The notes: generated by a model from the letters alone, not told the origin. 64,000 nucleotides of DNA from Bacteroidota bacterium (GCA_013288325.1 JABDCB010000002.1:1-64000), one strand, 5' to 3'. Numbered from the stretch's first letter, positions 9,001-17,494 are shown. Translations and numbers: made by a program.

Positions 9001-10368
9001 TTCATAATCCGAAGTAGGCTGGAAATTATAAGTAGGGGTAGCCAGTGAGGCTAACGTATTGGTTACGTTATTGATATTTCTCAGCGTGTTGCTGGTAGTA
9101 ATACTGGGCAGGGGATAGGCTTGATTTACCAATTTAAAATAAAGGGAGTTGGCATTGTTGGCCGGGTTGGAGCCGGCAGGTTGGCTGAGGGTAACAAATG
9201 ATTTTGTAGGTTGTCTCAGACGGGTTTCTCCCAGATCGGTAAGCGCAAGAATATTACGGGTATTGTCTGTAGTACTTGTTTTGTTGGTTACCCAAACCTC
9301 CACACGGGTAATGTTGATTTGAGAATTTACTACCGGAAGATTAGCCAGTGCCGTATTATACTGATCGCGGAAATAAGTGGACAGGAAAAAGTGTTTGTTC
9401 GCATCGTAATTGTCACCGGTTATTTCAAAATTCGTAATCTGCGCTCCACCGGTCACGTTTACTTCCGACTTCTTACCTTTTTCCTGGGATAAAACAGTTG
9501 TTGCCGTAAGACGTCCGAATTGTAAAGTAGCCTTCACCCCAAAAAGTGTCTGACTACCTGTAATAAGCGTACTTGTTAAGGGGAGACTCACATTACCCGC
9601 TTCTATCTTCTTGATGATTTCATCTTCATACCCCGTATACTCGAGTTTCATCTGATTCTCAAAATCGAAGGTAGCTTCTGTATTATAGTTGGTGGTGAGT
9701 TTCAGCTTATCCCCGATTTTTCCCACTACGTTGAGCTGGATCTTTTCATTAAAATCAAATGTGGTGATTCTTCTTTGTTTGACAGGTAGTGCCGGATTGT
9801 CTGTCCGGTTAATATTGGCGCCGAAAATCAGTTCAGCCGATCCCTGAGGGCGGATGTCGACGGTATTTCCTCCAAAAATCCGGTCAAAAAAGATGTTGTT
9901 GATTTTAATAGGAGGGATAAGACTCTTATCCGACTTTTTTGCGCTCAGGGCATCTGCATGGACTTTTTGTTTCCAGTAATCCTTGAGCGATTTACGCATA
10001 CTGTAATCAATGTATTCATCATACGTCATATAAGTTGGTTCCCGGTAATTGAGATCGCCCAGCTTCTGATTTACATTAAAAATATTGGAATCCGGATCGT
10101 AGACTACCTGTGTCTTGATATTGGAAGGATCATGTAGCTTAAGACCCTTGTTATTGTTAAAATACATAGGGTCTTTCCAGCTTTGGTCGCTATAAGGGAA
10201 AGGAAGCTTTACATCCGGGGTATCGGGGGCAGTGGGATGCTGGACGAGGTAATCAGATGGGTTTGTATAGGATACGGAAGGGCCGACCTTTGCAGTAGTG
10301 ATGAAGACCACCGACAGCAAGGCCAGGGAAATAGCTCCCAGTAAGGTGTATTTAAATGCCTTATACAA
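3022..10368 (-). CDS. sprA: Type IX secretion outer-membrane translocon SprA/Sov
   Basis: At 2,448 aa this is the size of SprA, the giant 36-strand beta-barrel that forms the outer-membrane channel of the type IX secretion system. A signal-anchor sequence covers roughly residues 7-28. Two SprA-type N-terminal modules follow (the first with NRTDNPALPVKQRR and FDFNEKIQLNVVGKIGDKL). Long beta-strand-rich segments run to a C-terminal strand ending in aromatic and hydrophobic residues (HIGISLRLTL). A proline/threonine/lysine-rich linker (PPGQTPKPPPSTKPTVTPP) lies near residue 1950. The gene starts 9 bases after the ruvA stop, so it is co-transcribed with ruvA and probably maeB. Long ORFs antisense to it are shadows. 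Confidence 0.97.
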   Translation of the reverse strand: MYKAFKYTLLGAISLALLSVVFITTAKVGPSVSYTNPSDYLVQHPTAPDTPDVKLPFPYSDQSWKDPMYFNNNKGLKLHDPSNIKTQVVYDPDSNIFNVNQKLGDLNYREPTYMTYDEYIDYSMRKSLKDYWKQKVHADALSAKKSDKSLIPPIKINNIFFDRIFGGNTVDIRPQGSAELIFGANINRTDNPALPVKQRRITTFDFNEKIQLNVVGKIGDKLKLTTNYNTEATFDFENQMKLEYTGYEDEIIKKIEAGNVSLPLTSTLITGSQTLFGVKATLQFGRLTATTVLSQEKGKKSEVNVTGGAQITNFEITGDNYDANKHFFLSTYFRDQYNTALANLPVVNSQINITRVEVWVTNKTSTTDNTRNILALTDLGETRLRQPTKSFVTLSQPAGSNPANNANSLYFKLVNQAYPLPSITTSNTLRNINNVTNTLASLATPTYNFQPTSDYEKVQFSKKLGPNDFTINKRLGYISLNAALNYDEVLAVAYQYTIGNAIYQVGEFSDDGISGDNVLFVKMLKSTNVSPHSDTLLWNLMMKNIYSIGAYQVNPQNFVCDIIYNNPATATDIRYIPEGPISGKPLIQVLNADHLNANLDPIPDGIYDFIDGVTIDAAKGRVIIPVTEPFGDYLAQKMYDPTAPDLVAKYAFPQLYDSTRTAAQQIQKLNRFKLRGQYKGAASNDISLNAVNIPQGSVQVTSGGVPLTENVDYTVDYALGRVKIINEGLLSSGAPIKISLESNSLFNIQTKSLIGTHLDYRFNKDFTIGGTVLNLTERPLTQKVNIGDEPINNTMIGTNVNYRTDAPWLTRLVDKIPLIQTKEMSNINATGEWAALIPGYNKAIGAGGTSYIDDFEGTQSAIDLKQQSAWSISSIPNDPALFPETLVSDTSLAVGFNRARLCWYTIDPLFMRLGNSITPPNISKAMMSDHFTREIFETEIFPNKQSTTGQPVPIGVLDLAYYPNERGPYNFDVLPNTRAHSAGLNADGTLKNPQSRWGGMMRQITTNDFEAANIQFIQFWMMDPFNVDNTAPNLTGDLYFDLGDISEDILRDSRKEYENGLVYNASIGAIDPSSYDATIWGRVPNAQVVVNAFGNDNPTRVAQDVGFDCMGDADERAFYSSYITAVTRAFGSGSGAADSAYSDPSADDFHYFRGTDYDNQQVPTLGRYKKFNGAEGNSLPTGVANRWGYNESYSTQASTIPNTEDVNHDNTLSETEAYYEYHVKLTANDINPTKVGTNFITDYTQPTVNTIDGRNRPIGWYQFRIPISEYYKKVGTIDDFKSIRFIRVYFKNCDKPVICRMARLELVRDEWRRYNYSLLTPGEYIPNDDNITAFDLAAVNIEENGSRIPVNYVLPPGIVRQQSAATATIIQLNEQSLSLKVCGLKDGDARAAYKTVTMDVRSYKRINMFIHAEAGPNGAILKNNDLECFIRLGTDFTDNYYEYSIPLTVTPPGSYGDAAASTVWPDANLLDLAFADLQSAKQLRNEQITSGIASLTIEAHYPQGGGRTITIKGSPNLAALSTIMIGVRNPKKYPGGPADDGQSKCAEIWVDELRLTEFDESGGWAAIGRMTSKLADFGTLTVAGNYSTPGFGSIDSKVSNRQKETDVGVDVSSQLELGKFFPTKVNMRIPMFVGYAESLSTPQYNPLDPDILVKNLSIEEQNKIKNEILTLTKRRSLNFTNVKKERAKGSTKKPRFYDPENIALNYSFSEVLNRSPTIDHSILRNYRGGLAYNFTKQPKNIKPFGKNPYLNKHKYLALIKDINFNTTITSMSFVTDINRSYNENLNRNTTGIDDIPIQPTYNKTFNITRNYDLKYDLTKTLKIDFNALNESRVLEPEGAIDTQQKRDSMMNSLLGLGSNTHYHQTANINYAIPINKIPILDFATATVRYGTSYDWLRAPFSADSLGNTIQNSSQWTWNGQGNMVNLYNKIPYFKKINAKKPPGQTPKPPPSTKPTVTPPVTPAGPGGKTKTKADSTKKQDPPDIIEYAARAIMAIKTISVSYTTNRGTILPGYNKESTILGMDNNFKGPGLGFLFGEQDHFGGDQAHYGIYAAEQGWLVHTASLFNPFARTQTKNLNGRMNLEPFPDFKVELNANIQQADNRSEYFRWDPIIQDYTSVTPSESGNFSMSYIMIRTTLKNDHSDFSSDVFHQFLNNRFTISQRLAQNPNSPIGASINPTTGFYNGYSSESQSVLIPAFLAAYTGKNASGVSTNPFLSVPKPNWRFTYDGLSKNEKMKKYFKSFTLSHAYRSSYAMGSFNSNLNFNDPHGTGFGDTTRNSAGDFLSKYTIPSVTLSEQFSPLIGADMTMKNNLLVKLEIKKDRTVSLSVTSTQVTEISGKELTVGFGYPFKMKERKLFPNYMKKPVKSDLKIKVDFSYRNNQTVIRKMDPEYNQLTSGTDLLSVKSSADYMLSDKLSVRLFWDYIRTNPLVSTSFLTSNTHIGISLRLTL

Positions 10369-10377
10369 GTATAAAAA

Positions 10378-10965
10378 CTATAAATATTTGAGAGCCTGCT
10401 TGATAAGGTATTCAACCGAAATCACATTTCCTTCCGCTTTATACACTTGGTTGACAGCCTTTTCAGCGGCTGCCTTCACAAAACCTAGCATGACCAGAGC
10501 AGATAACGCCTCGTTTCTGGTTTTATTGTCCGAAACAGCCATTTTTTCAGCAAAAGGTTCTGATTTTCCGAGCTTTCCCTTCAAATCCACAATAATTCGC
10601 TGGGCTGTCTTTTCTCCTATCCCTTTAACACTTTTCAATAGCATCACATCTCCGCCAGCTATAGCCCTTTGTATATCATCGGCAGATAGGGAGGAGAGCA
10701 TCAGCATAGCACTGTTTCCACCTACCCCTGAAACGGAAATCAGCGAGCGGAACAGGAATCGCTCTTCCCGGTCATGGAAGCCATAAAACCGGGGCATATC
10801 TTCCCTTACAAAAACATGTTCGGTAAAGAGTTTGCAATTAGCACCGGGCTGCAGTTTAGAGGAGGTATTAAGGGAAATATTCATAACATACCCAACGCCT
10901 CCGCATGCAATTACCACATACGTCGGAGTCTTCTCTACCAGTAATCCTTCAATATAATCAATCAT
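10378..10965 (-). CDS. ruvA: Holliday junction branch migration protein RuvA
   Basis: The 195-aa RuvA binds the four-way junction and loads the RuvB motor. An N-terminal OB fold begins MIDYIEGLL. Two helix-hairpin-helix motifs follow (SGVGGNSAMLML and KGIGEKTAQRII), and domain III at the C-terminus (NEALSALVMLGF) contacts RuvB. Normal length. It lies 37 bases after maeB and 9 bases before sprA on the same strand. The maeB-ruvA-sprA order is, to my knowledge, common in Bacteroidota. Confidence 0.97.
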   Translation of the reverse strand: MIDYIEGLLVEKTPTYVVIACGGVGYVMNISLNTSSKLQPGANCKLFTEHVFVREDMPRFYGFHDREERFLFRSLISVSGVGGNSAMLMLSSLSADDIQRAIAGGDVMLLKSVKGIGEKTAQRIIVDLKGKLGKSEPFAEKMAVSDNKTRNEALSALVMLGFVKAAAEKAVNQVYKAEGNVISVEYLIKQALKYL

Positions 10966-11002
10966 AAAAACGATCTGTTATAAAACAGGGGACTCATATC
11001 TG

Positions 11003-13273
11003 TTATCTTTTCGATTGAGCATCCACTACGGCAATGGTTACCATGTTTACGATTTCCCTTACTGAACTTCCCAGCTGAAGAATATGAACTGGTTTTTTCA
11101 TACCAATGAGTACTGGGCCAATAGCTTCAGCCCCACCCATTTCCTGCATCATTTTGTACGCTATATTACCCGATGCAAGGTTCGGGAAAATGAGGGTGTT
11201 TACCTTTTTGTCTACCAGGTCGCTGAACGGAAATTGCTCTTTCAGCAGGTCATTATTAAGTGCAAAATTGGCTTGCATCTCTCCATCTACAATCATTCCA
11301 GGATAATCGCGATGCAGAATAGCGACGGCATCCCTTACTTTATTCGGTACATCCCCTTCGGAAGATCCAAAATTGGAATAAGACAGGAGTGCCACCCTTG
11401 GAACAATATTAAACTGTTTAATAGTACTGGCTGTAAGGACGGTAATATCAACCAGGTCTTGTGCCGATGGATCCACATTCATCGTGGTATCGGCAAAAAA
11501 GAAAGGTCCCTGTTTGGTAATCATCAGATACATACCGGCAACTCTTCTCACACCTTCCTGAACACCGATGATTTCCAGAGCTGGCCTGATCGGAGCTCCG
11601 TATCTGCGTGTGAGTCCGGATATCATGGCATCTGCTGCACCTGTTTCAACCATCATTGCGCCAAAATAATTGCGCTCCCTCATTATTTTACGAGCTTCAT
11701 AAAGGGTGTATCCCCTGCGTTTGCGTTTGTTGAACAAGATATCGCCATAAGCATAACGTCTCTCTTCTTCCTCTTTGCTCCGTGGATCAATGATAGGAAT
11801 ATCCTGAAGATCCAGGTGATTCTCTTCAATCAGACGGGTAATCTTCTCCCTATCGCCCAATAAAATTGGTTTGGCAATGCCTTCCTCTTTTACCTGCATA
11901 GCCGCTTTCAGAATTTTGTAATGATCGGCTTCTGCAAAAACAACCCGTTTGGGATTTGATTTGGCTTTATTGGTGATACCGCGTATGAGTTTGTTGTCGA
12001 GACCTAAACGATTGCTCAGCTCCGATTTGTAAGCATCCCAGTCTGTAATTTTTTTCTGCGCCACACCCGAATCCATGGCTGCTTTGGCCACAGCCGGCGA
12101 TACAGTACTGATAAGCCTGGAATCGATAGGTTTAGGGATGATATATTCAGGGCCAAAACTCAGGTTCTTGATGGCATAAGCCAGGTTTACCGAATCAGGA
12201 ACGGGTTCTTTGGCCAGGCTTGCAATAGCATATACTGCGGCCAGTTTCATGGCTTCATTAATCTGTGTAGCTCTTACATCCAGCGCCCCGCGAAAAATGA
12301 AAGGAAAGCCCAGTACATTGTTTACCTGGTTTGGATTGTCAGAGCGCCCGGTAGCCATAATAATATCGGTACGTGCAGCCATGGCTTCTTCATAAGGAAT
12401 CTCCGGATCGGGGTTGGCCAGGGCAAAAACAATGGGGTTGGAAGCCATGGATTTTACCATTTCGGCATTCACGATATTACCTTTTGAAAGACCAACAAAT
12501 ACATCGGCTCCCTTCATTGCTTCCACCAGGTTATGAATACCTTTTACTTTGGATGCAAAAAAACGTTTATGTTCATCAAGGTCGTCACGTTCGTCCAGTA
12601 AAGGGCCTTTACTGTCGAGCATGAGGATATTTTCCTTTTTTGCACCAACAGCAATATACAGTTTGGCACAGGAAATAGCCGAAGCCCCGGCTCCGTTTAC
12701 CACAATTTTTACTTTGGAAATGTCTTTGCCGGCCACTTCACAAGCATTAATCAGGGCTGCGGAAGAAATGATGGCAGTACCATGCTGATCGTCGTGCATG
12801 AGCGGAATGTTCAACTCCTCTTTCAGCCGGCGTTCTATTTCAAAACATTCAGGGGCCTTAATATCTTCCAGATTAATACCTCCGAATGTGGGAGCAATGG
12901 CTTTTACGGTATTGACAAACAGATCAACATCTTCGGCATCCACTTCTATATCAAATACATCAATATCGGCGAAGATCTTGAAAAGGAGACCCTTCCCTTC
13001 CATCACCGGTTTGCCTGCCAAAGCGCCAATATTACCCAGGCCCAGCACAGCCGTTCCATTAGAGATTACAGCCACCAGATTTCCTTTGGCCGTATACTTA
13101 TAGGCATCTTCGGGGTTGGCTTCGATTTTCAGACAGGGTTCTGCTACCCCCGGAGAATAAGCGAGACTTAAGTCGCGTTGGGAACTATAAGGTTTTGTTG
13201 GAACAACTTCTATTTTGCCCGGTCTTCCTTGTGAGTGGTAATCCAGAGCATCCTGTTTACGGAATTTAGCCAT
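11003..13273 (-). CDS. maeB: NADP-dependent malic enzyme with phosphotransacetylase-like domain
   Basis: Oxidative decarboxylation of malate to pyruvate with reduction of NADP. The 756-aa protein has the malic enzyme N-terminal domain ([10 protein letters not shown]), the [11 protein letters not shown] metal/substrate segment, and an NAD(P)-binding domain ([14 protein letters not shown]). From about residue 430 it carries a phosphate acetyltransferase-like domain ([12 protein letters not shown]) that in MaeB enzymes is regulatory, usually responding to acetyl-CoA. The ATG at 13273 ([13 protein letters not shown]) is chosen over an upstream in-frame ATG at 13333, because known MaeB proteins begin here. 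First gene of the leftward ruvA-sprA block. Confidence 0.95.
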   Translation of the reverse strand: MAKFRKQDALDYHSQGRPGKIEVVPTKPYSSQRDLSLAYSPGVAEPCLKIEANPEDAYKYTAKGNLVAVISNGTAVLGLGNIGALAGKPVMEGKGLLFKIFADIDVFDIEVDAEDVDLFVNTVKAIAPTFGGINLEDIKAPECFEIERRLKEELNIPLMHDDQHGTAIISSAALINACEVAGKDISKVKIVVNGAGASAISCAKLYIAVGAKKENILMLDSKGPLLDERDDLDEHKRFFASKVKGIHNLVEAMKGADVFVGLSKGNIVNAEMVKSMASNPIVFALANPDPEIPYEEAMAARTDIIMATGRSDNPNQVNNVLGFPFIFRGALDVRATQINEAMKLAAVYAIASLAKEPVPDSVNLAYAIKNLSFGPEYIIPKPIDSRLISTVSPAVAKAAMDSGVAQKKITDWDAYKSELSNRLGLDNKLIRGITNKAKSNPKRVVFAEADHYKILKAAMQVKEEGIAKPILLGDREKITRLIEENHLDLQDIPIIDPRSKEEEERRYAYGDILFNKRKRRGYTLYEARKIMRERNYFGAMMVETGAADAMISGLTRRYGAPIRPALEIIGVQEGVRRVAGMYLMITKQGPFFFADTTMNVDPSAQDLVDITVLTASTIKQFNIVPRVALLSYSNFGSSEGDVPNKVRDAVAILHRDYPGMIVDGEMQANFALNNDLLKEQFPFSDLVDKKVNTLIFPNLASGNIAYKMMQEMGGAEAIGPVLIGMKKPVHILQLGSSVREIVNMVTIAVVDAQSKR

Positions 13274-13352
13274 ACCATTTGTTTGTAGGAAGGCGAAGAT
13301 AATAATTTTTGTCCCCCGGTATTTGTTACTCATCTAAATTCAGGGAAAAGGG

Positions 13353-13383
13353 TTTGAGGGTAATGAAATAATCTGTAAAATTG
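13353..13383 (+). promoter_or_regulatory. Bacteroidota-type promoter for cyoE
   Basis: TTTG at 13353-13356, 19 bases, then TAAAATTG at 13376-13383 (one mismatch to TAnnTTTG). It lies 25 bases upstream of the heme O synthase start, in the divergent maeB/cyoE gap. Confidence 0.45.
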
Positions 13384-13408
13384 CAGGCTTTATTAAAAGC
13401 TTTAATCA

Positions 13409-14326
13409 TTGCAGGCGGAACGCGTTCATATCATCGAAAAACCAACCCATACTACGAGTAAATTCGCTGATTATGCCGCTTTTATCAAATTGCGGCTATC
13501 GGCTCTGGTGGTATTCTCTGCTGCCATCTCTTTTGTTATTGGTTCACATCTCTCTTATCCTGATGCAGCACTTAACTGGCAAAAACTATGTTGGCTTGTT
13601 TTAGGCGGATTTCTGGTAACAGGATCCTCCAACGGGTTTAACCAGTTGATAGAGCGCGATCTGGATAAACTCATGACACGTACTCAAAACCGTCCTCTGC
13701 CCCAGGGCCGGATGAGTATACAGGAAGCCCTTATCCTGGCTTCTGTTACCGGTATTGCCGGAGTTTGCATCCTTTGGTATTTTATGAATCCGCTTTCGGG
13801 TATATTGGGTTTTATTGCATTGCTTTTGTATACCTTGGTTTATACCCCTCTCAAGCGAAAAACACCTTTTGCCGTTTTTGTTGGCGCTTTTCCGGGAGCT
13901 ATCCCTCCCATGCTCGGTTATGTTGCGTCTACCAGTGGTAACGGACATATCGGGCTGCAGGCTCTGGTGCTTTTTGCCGTACAGTTTATCTGGCAGTTTC
14001 CACACTTCTGGGCTATTGCCTGGGTGGTGGATGATGATTACCGTAAAGCAGGATTTCGTATGCTGCCATCCGGTGAACGGGATAAGGCAACAGCCTTTCA
14101 GGTGTTGGTTTATACCTTGTTTTTAATCCCTATCAGTCTTTTTCCGGTTTTTTTCAGGATGTGCGGCTCCGTTTCAGCAGTTATTATATTAATAGCCGGG
14201 ATAGCTTTTTGCTACCAGGCATATAAGTTATTCAAAACCTGCACCATACAGTCGGCACAACAGCTGATGTTTGGCTCTTTTTTCTACCTGCCGGTGGTTC
14301 AGCTGGCTATTTTACTCGGAAAATAA
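13409..14326 (+). CDS. cyoE: Heme O synthase (protoheme IX farnesyltransferase)
   Basis: This UbiA-family integral membrane prenyltransferase adds the farnesyl tail of heme O, needed by the oxidase encoded downstream. The 305-aa protein has the first Asp-rich motif NGFNQLIERDLDKLMTRTQN, a second conserved loop near WVVDDDYRKAGFRML, and about eight to nine membrane segments. The only upstream start in frame after TAA 13403 is TTG 13409, so a TTG start is inferred. The next gene begins immediately at 14327, so this is the first gene of an oxidase operon. Confidence 0.93.
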   Translation: MQAERVHIIEKPTHTTSKFADYAAFIKLRLSALVVFSAAISFVIGSHLSYPDAALNWQKLCWLVLGGFLVTGSSNGFNQLIERDLDKLMTRTQNRPLPQGRMSIQEALILASVTGIAGVCILWYFMNPLSGILGFIALLLYTLVYTPLKRKTPFAVFVGAFPGAIPPMLGYVASTSGNGHIGLQALVLFAVQFIWQFPHFWAIAWVVDDDYRKAGFRMLPSGERDKATAFQVLVYTLFLIPISLFPVFFRMCGSVSAVIILIAGIAFCYQAYKLFKTCTIQSAQQLMFGSFFYLPVVQLAILLGK

Positions 14327-14923
14327 ATGATTGCAATGACCAGTGAATCAAGTATTTCAGAAGAGCAACTTAACAAAGAGAAAGCCGGCCGTATGCTTAT
14401 GTGGCTGGGAATTGCCGCCATGGTTATTTTCTTCGGAGGACTCACCAGCGCTTACATTGTAAGGATGAATGGAGGCAACTGGAAAGACATTCGCCTGCCC
14501 TATGAATTTTATATCAGTACAGCACTGATTCTGTTCAGCAGCCTGACTATGAATATGGCAATTGCTGGTGTTAAAAAAGGGCGCTCCGGTACTGCATTGC
14601 TAAGTCTGACCTTGCTGCTGGGCTGTGGTTTTGCACTTTTTCAGTTTCTGGGTTGGAGAGATCTCACCCATTCAGGGATCTATTTTACCGGTAAACAAAG
14701 CATTGCTTCCGGACAGTATTTATATGTGCTTACCTGGGCGCATCTGATGCACCTGGTAGGCGGAATTATTTCCCTTATCTGGGTCAGCATCCGGTCTTCA
14801 CAAGGGGAGTACAGCCCTTCAAATTACAATGGATTAAGAATTTCCAGTATTTTCTGGCACTTTCTCGACTTTTTATGGGTTTATTTATTCTTATTTCTAT
14901 TATTTATCAGATATCTTGCATAA
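14327..14923 (+). CDS. Heme-copper oxidase subunit III (first copy)
   Basis: The 198-aa membrane protein has five predicted helices, the length and layout of bacterial cytochrome c oxidase subunit III. Features include ITSAYIVR-like helix 1 (GGLTSAYIVRMNGG), a central HLMHLVGG segment with conserved His, and FWHFLDFLWVYLF at the end. It starts immediately after cyoE with no gap. A second, longer subunit III gene follows 62 bases later; this tandem arrangement is usual in Bacteroidota caa3-type loci. Confidence 0.9.
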   Translation: MIAMTSESSISEEQLNKEKAGRMLMWLGIAAMVIFFGGLTSAYIVRMNGGNWKDIRLPYEFYISTALILFSSLTMNMAIAGVKKGRSGTALLSLTLLLGCGFALFQFLGWRDLTHSGIYFTGKQSIASGQYLYVLTWAHLMHLVGGIISLIWVSIRSSQGEYSPSNYNGLRISSIFWHFLDFLWVYLFLFLLFIRYLA

Positions 14924-14985
14924 GACCCTCTATAATTAAAAAATTATTGTTAAAATTGTCCGCTAATCATTAAAATTTCGATCGT

Positions 14986-15711
14986 ATGTCAGACCATGAA
15001 TCGTCGGCCGAGTATCCGGCACACTGGGGAGGGGGCGTATCACCACTTAAAGTCAGTTATGGTAAGCTGTTTATGTGGTTTTTCCTTATTTCGGATGCAC
15101 TTACATTTTCCGCTTTCCTGAGTGCCTATGGCTTTATGCGCCATAAATTTGCAGGCGAATGGCCCATACCTTCTGAGGTATTCCATCACTTCCCGTTTAT
15201 TCATAAAGAACTTCCGCTGGCCTATGTAGGTTTCATGACATTTGTTCTTATCATGTCATCCGTTACTATGGTATTGGCTGTGGAAGCAGGACATCGTAAA
15301 AACAAGAAACAGGTTCTCATCTGGATGTTTTTAACCATTATCGGAGGTTTCACCTTCGTAGGTTCCCAGGCCTGGGAGTGGTTTCACTTTATCACCGGTA
15401 CTGAAGCAGGACACTATAAAGACCTGATTATAGACGGGGTTTTACAAAAGCATCAACTGGTTCATGGAGCCAATCTTACCTATAACGAATATGGTAATTC
15501 CCTTTTCGGAGCATTCTTTTTCTTTATCACAGGCTTTCACGGATTTCACGTATTCAGCGGTGTGATTATCAATATTACCATCTTTATTATGGTAGCCAGA
15601 GGTATCATGGAAAAACGCGGACATTATGAAATGGTTGAAAAAGTAGGTCTGTACTGGCACTTTGTAGATTTGGTATGGGTATTCGTATTCACCTTTTTCT
15701 ATCTTCTCTAA
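14986..15711 (+). CDS. Heme-copper oxidase subunit III (second copy)
   Basis: The 241-aa paralogue of the preceding gene has the canonical subunit III signatures: FLISDALTFSAFL in helix 1, GFHGFHVFSGV in helix 4, and YWHFVDLVWVFVFTF at the C-terminus. Five to six membrane helices. It probably forms the structural subunit III of the caa3-type oxidase together with subunits I and II, which are not in the window. Subunit IV follows 28 bases downstream. Confidence 0.93.
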   Translation: MSDHESSAEYPAHWGGGVSPLKVSYGKLFMWFFLISDALTFSAFLSAYGFMRHKFAGEWPIPSEVFHHFPFIHKELPLAYVGFMTFVLIMSSVTMVLAVEAGHRKNKKQVLIWMFLTIIGGFTFVGSQAWEWFHFITGTEAGHYKDLIIDGVLQKHQLVHGANLTYNEYGNSLFGAFFFFITGFHGFHVFSGVIINITIFIMVARGIMEKRGHYEMVEKVGLYWHFVDLVWVFVFTFFYLL

Positions 15712-15739
15712 GCGACAAACATTTTTAAAACGATAGCAT

Positions 15740-16186
15740 ATGGAATTCCACGACGATTTTCCCCAATACGAATTCAGGGATCAGCATGGTGAAGCAGAAG
15801 GTAAGACACAACGCCGCAGACTCTGGAACGTGTTCTGGATCATGCTGGGGGTAACAATCTTTGAGCTTTGTCTGGGTTATTATGCCGCCACCAAAGGAGT
15901 AGATAAAACAGTACTCAAAGTGGTCTTCATTTCCCTTACCATTGTAAAAGCCTATTACATCGTGTATGCATTTATGCACCTGGGTCATGAAGTAAAAGCC
16001 ATGAAATGGATCATTATCGGTCCCTATACCGGCTTTATCCTGTATCTCGTGTTTATGTGTACCGTAACGGAAGGTACGTATGCAAAGGCTCATCGTATTT
16101 CTCCTCCGGATACTAAATATGAAGCACCGAAAGAAGGCGCTTCTGAAGCAACCGAAGCTCCGAAAGAAAAAGAAGCAGAACATTAA
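15740..16186 (+). CDS. Cytochrome c oxidase subunit IV (caa3-type)
   Basis: The 148-aa protein has three membrane helices and the small-subunit-IV signature (VVFISLTIVKAYYIVYAFMHLGHE). Hydrophilic N- and C-termini, the latter rich in Glu/Lys/Ala. It is the last gene before a strong hairpin terminator at 16195, so the core oxidase transcript probably ends here. Confidence 0.9.
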   Translation: MEFHDDFPQYEFRDQHGEAEGKTQRRRLWNVFWIMLGVTIFELCLGYYAATKGVDKTVLKVVFISLTIVKAYYIVYAFMHLGHEVKAMKWIIIGPYTGFILYLVFMCTVTEGTYAKAHRISPPDTKYEAPKEGASEATEAPKEKEAEH

Positions 16187-16194
16187 AAGCATAG

Positions 16195-16223
16195 AAAGAT
16201 CCGCCAAGTGCGGATCTTTATTT
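16195..16223 (+). terminator. Intrinsic terminator after oxidase subunit IV
   Basis: A perfect 10-bp stem (16195-16204 AAAGATCCGC, loop CAAGT, 16210-16219 GCGGATCTTT) is followed by ATTTAT. It sits 8 bases past the subunit IV stop. It lies upstream of the chosen start of the SCO-like gene, which argues against the longer start at 16208. Confidence 0.8.
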
Positions 16224-16261
16224 ATCCCACCATTTATACCGTCCCTTCCCGGACGATCAAC

Positions 16262-16912
16262 ATGAGAAGAGGAATCACCTTATTAACGGTACTGTTGTTG
16301 CCGATCACGATCTACCTCATTTTCGCGGTTAGCACCATTCATTATGTACGGGTTCCGCATTACGGACCGCGTAGCGCCAGAATGATTATGAAGGATGGGA
16401 AAGAGAAGAGAGACAGTGTGTATTATAGTGTGGACGATCCGAAAGATGGGTTAACGCCCATGTTCATTGCTCTTTTCATTCACCCCGATTCGGTCAAAAA
16501 TAATTATAACGCAGCCGCCCTCAAAGCCTATTATAAGGTGAACAAAGGAGAGCTGGACACCCTGCATTTTATTTTTTTCTACCCTTGTGGAGGTGATTCA
16601 TGTAAAATGCACCCCGATTTTTCTGACAGCATGAGCATCAAAAAGGAACAGTGCAAGACGATCTGTTCAGGACCGGAAGATTTCAAATCCTCTAAGAACA
16701 AACTTTTTATCTCCGAAGCCGGTAAGAAAGATGCCTGGAAAACAGATGCTGATATGGTACTGGTAGATAGTCACGGATACATACGCGGCTACTACGACGG
16801 GCGCTACGCACCTGAAATTACGCGTATGATAGAAGACATCAAGCACATCAAATTCCACGATGAGGCGGCGTCTATGGAAGAAAAGAATACTCCCCACCAA
16901 AAAGGACATTGA
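16262..16912 (+). CDS. SCO1/SenC-like thioredoxin-fold protein, copper motif altered
   Basis: The 216-aa protein has one N-terminal membrane anchor (residues 4-24) and an extracytoplasmic domain. The C-terminal segment (MVLVDSHGYIRGYYDGRYAPEITRMIEDI) follows SCO copper chaperones, and the position right after cox genes fits oxidase assembly. The SCO CxxxCP copper motif is not present; at its place stands FFYPCGGDSCKMH, with Cys spaced by four and no following Pro. Start at ATG 16262 because the longer frame runs into the terminator hairpin. Assembly factor role inferred; copper binding uncertain. Confidence 0.65.
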   Translation: MRRGITLLTVLLLPITIYLIFAVSTIHYVRVPHYGPRSARMIMKDGKEKRDSVYYSVDDPKDGLTPMFIALFIHPDSVKNNYNAAALKAYYKVNKGELDTLHFIFFYPCGGDSCKMHPDFSDSMSIKKEQCKTICSGPEDFKSSKNKLFISEAGKKDAWKTDADMVLVDSHGYIRGYYDGRYAPEITRMIEDIKHIKFHDEAASMEEKNTPHQKGH

Positions 16913-16952
16913 CAGGGTTGGTGAAAGCAATGGCCAGAGACAATAACGGGCC

Positions 16953-17468
16953 TTATTTTTTACTGCCTCCTGCTGCTGCCTCCTGCCGCTGTTTTCTTCG
17001 GAACGACCACTCGAAGATAAATTCCGCAACCGTATCACCCTGTTCATCTTTTCCTATTGAAGTTGCATGTATCGTTACACCTTCTCCTGTACGTTGTGTT
17101 TCCTCAATGGCATCGGCAATCTTTTTTCCATCCAGGCTGGTGAAATAAATGCGACCCACCGCTTTTTTGCCAAAGCTTGCTTTCATGCCGGTAACCAGCA
17201 TTGATACTTTAGGGTCGGCACCATATACATACATCATGGCCAGCACTCCGGTACTTGCTTCGGCAGCCATGGCCTGGCAGGCGAAATAGATGGAGCGAAA
17301 TGGATTCTTGTTCAGATAGCCGAGTTTTAATGTGGTGAGGGCATGCTCCTCATCCACCTCTTTCACCCGGATACCGGCAAGCAACAGCATTGGAATATCT
17401 TTCAGGGAGAATAAACGGAATAATACCGGATGTGTAACCTGACGGATGAATTTGCCCTTTTTGTTCAT
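16953..17468 (-). CDS. DUF4442 hotdog-fold protein
   Basis: The 171-aa cytoplasmic protein matches the DUF4442 group of thioesterase-like hotdog proteins: a central helix with NPFRSIYFACQAMAAEASTG and a beta-sheet half (KKAVGRIYFTSLDG, GEGVTIHATSIGKDEQGD). Substrate unknown. The C-terminal tail (QRQEAAAGGSKK) is encoded by a GC-rich repeat (about 16963-16995) that resembles the intergenic repeat at 28341-28370, so the tail may have been gained by insertion. It is convergent with the SCO-like gene and divergent from the SET gene. Confidence 0.8.
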   Translation of the reverse strand: MNKKGKFIRQVTHPVLFRLFSLKDIPMLLLAGIRVKEVDEEHALTTLKLGYLNKNPFRSIYFACQAMAAEASTGVLAMMYVYGADPKVSMLVTGMKASFGKKAVGRIYFTSLDGKKIADAIEETQRTGEGVTIHATSIGKDEQGDTVAEFIFEWSFRRKQRQEAAAGGSKK

Positions 17469-17486
17469 GTGCCGAAGATAAATTAT

Positions 17487-17494
17487 TAATTTTG
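17487..17494 (+). promoter_or_regulatory. -7 box for the SET-domain gene
   Basis: TAATTTTG matches TAnnTTTG exactly. It overlaps the TTG at 17492 that would give a longer protein, so transcription would start near 17501 and translation at ATG 17528. No good -33 box is visible. Confidence 0.4.

Noticed and set aside
16208..16261. Longer start of the SCO-like gene
   Set aside because: It runs through a perfect terminator hairpin; the signal anchor begins at 16262.
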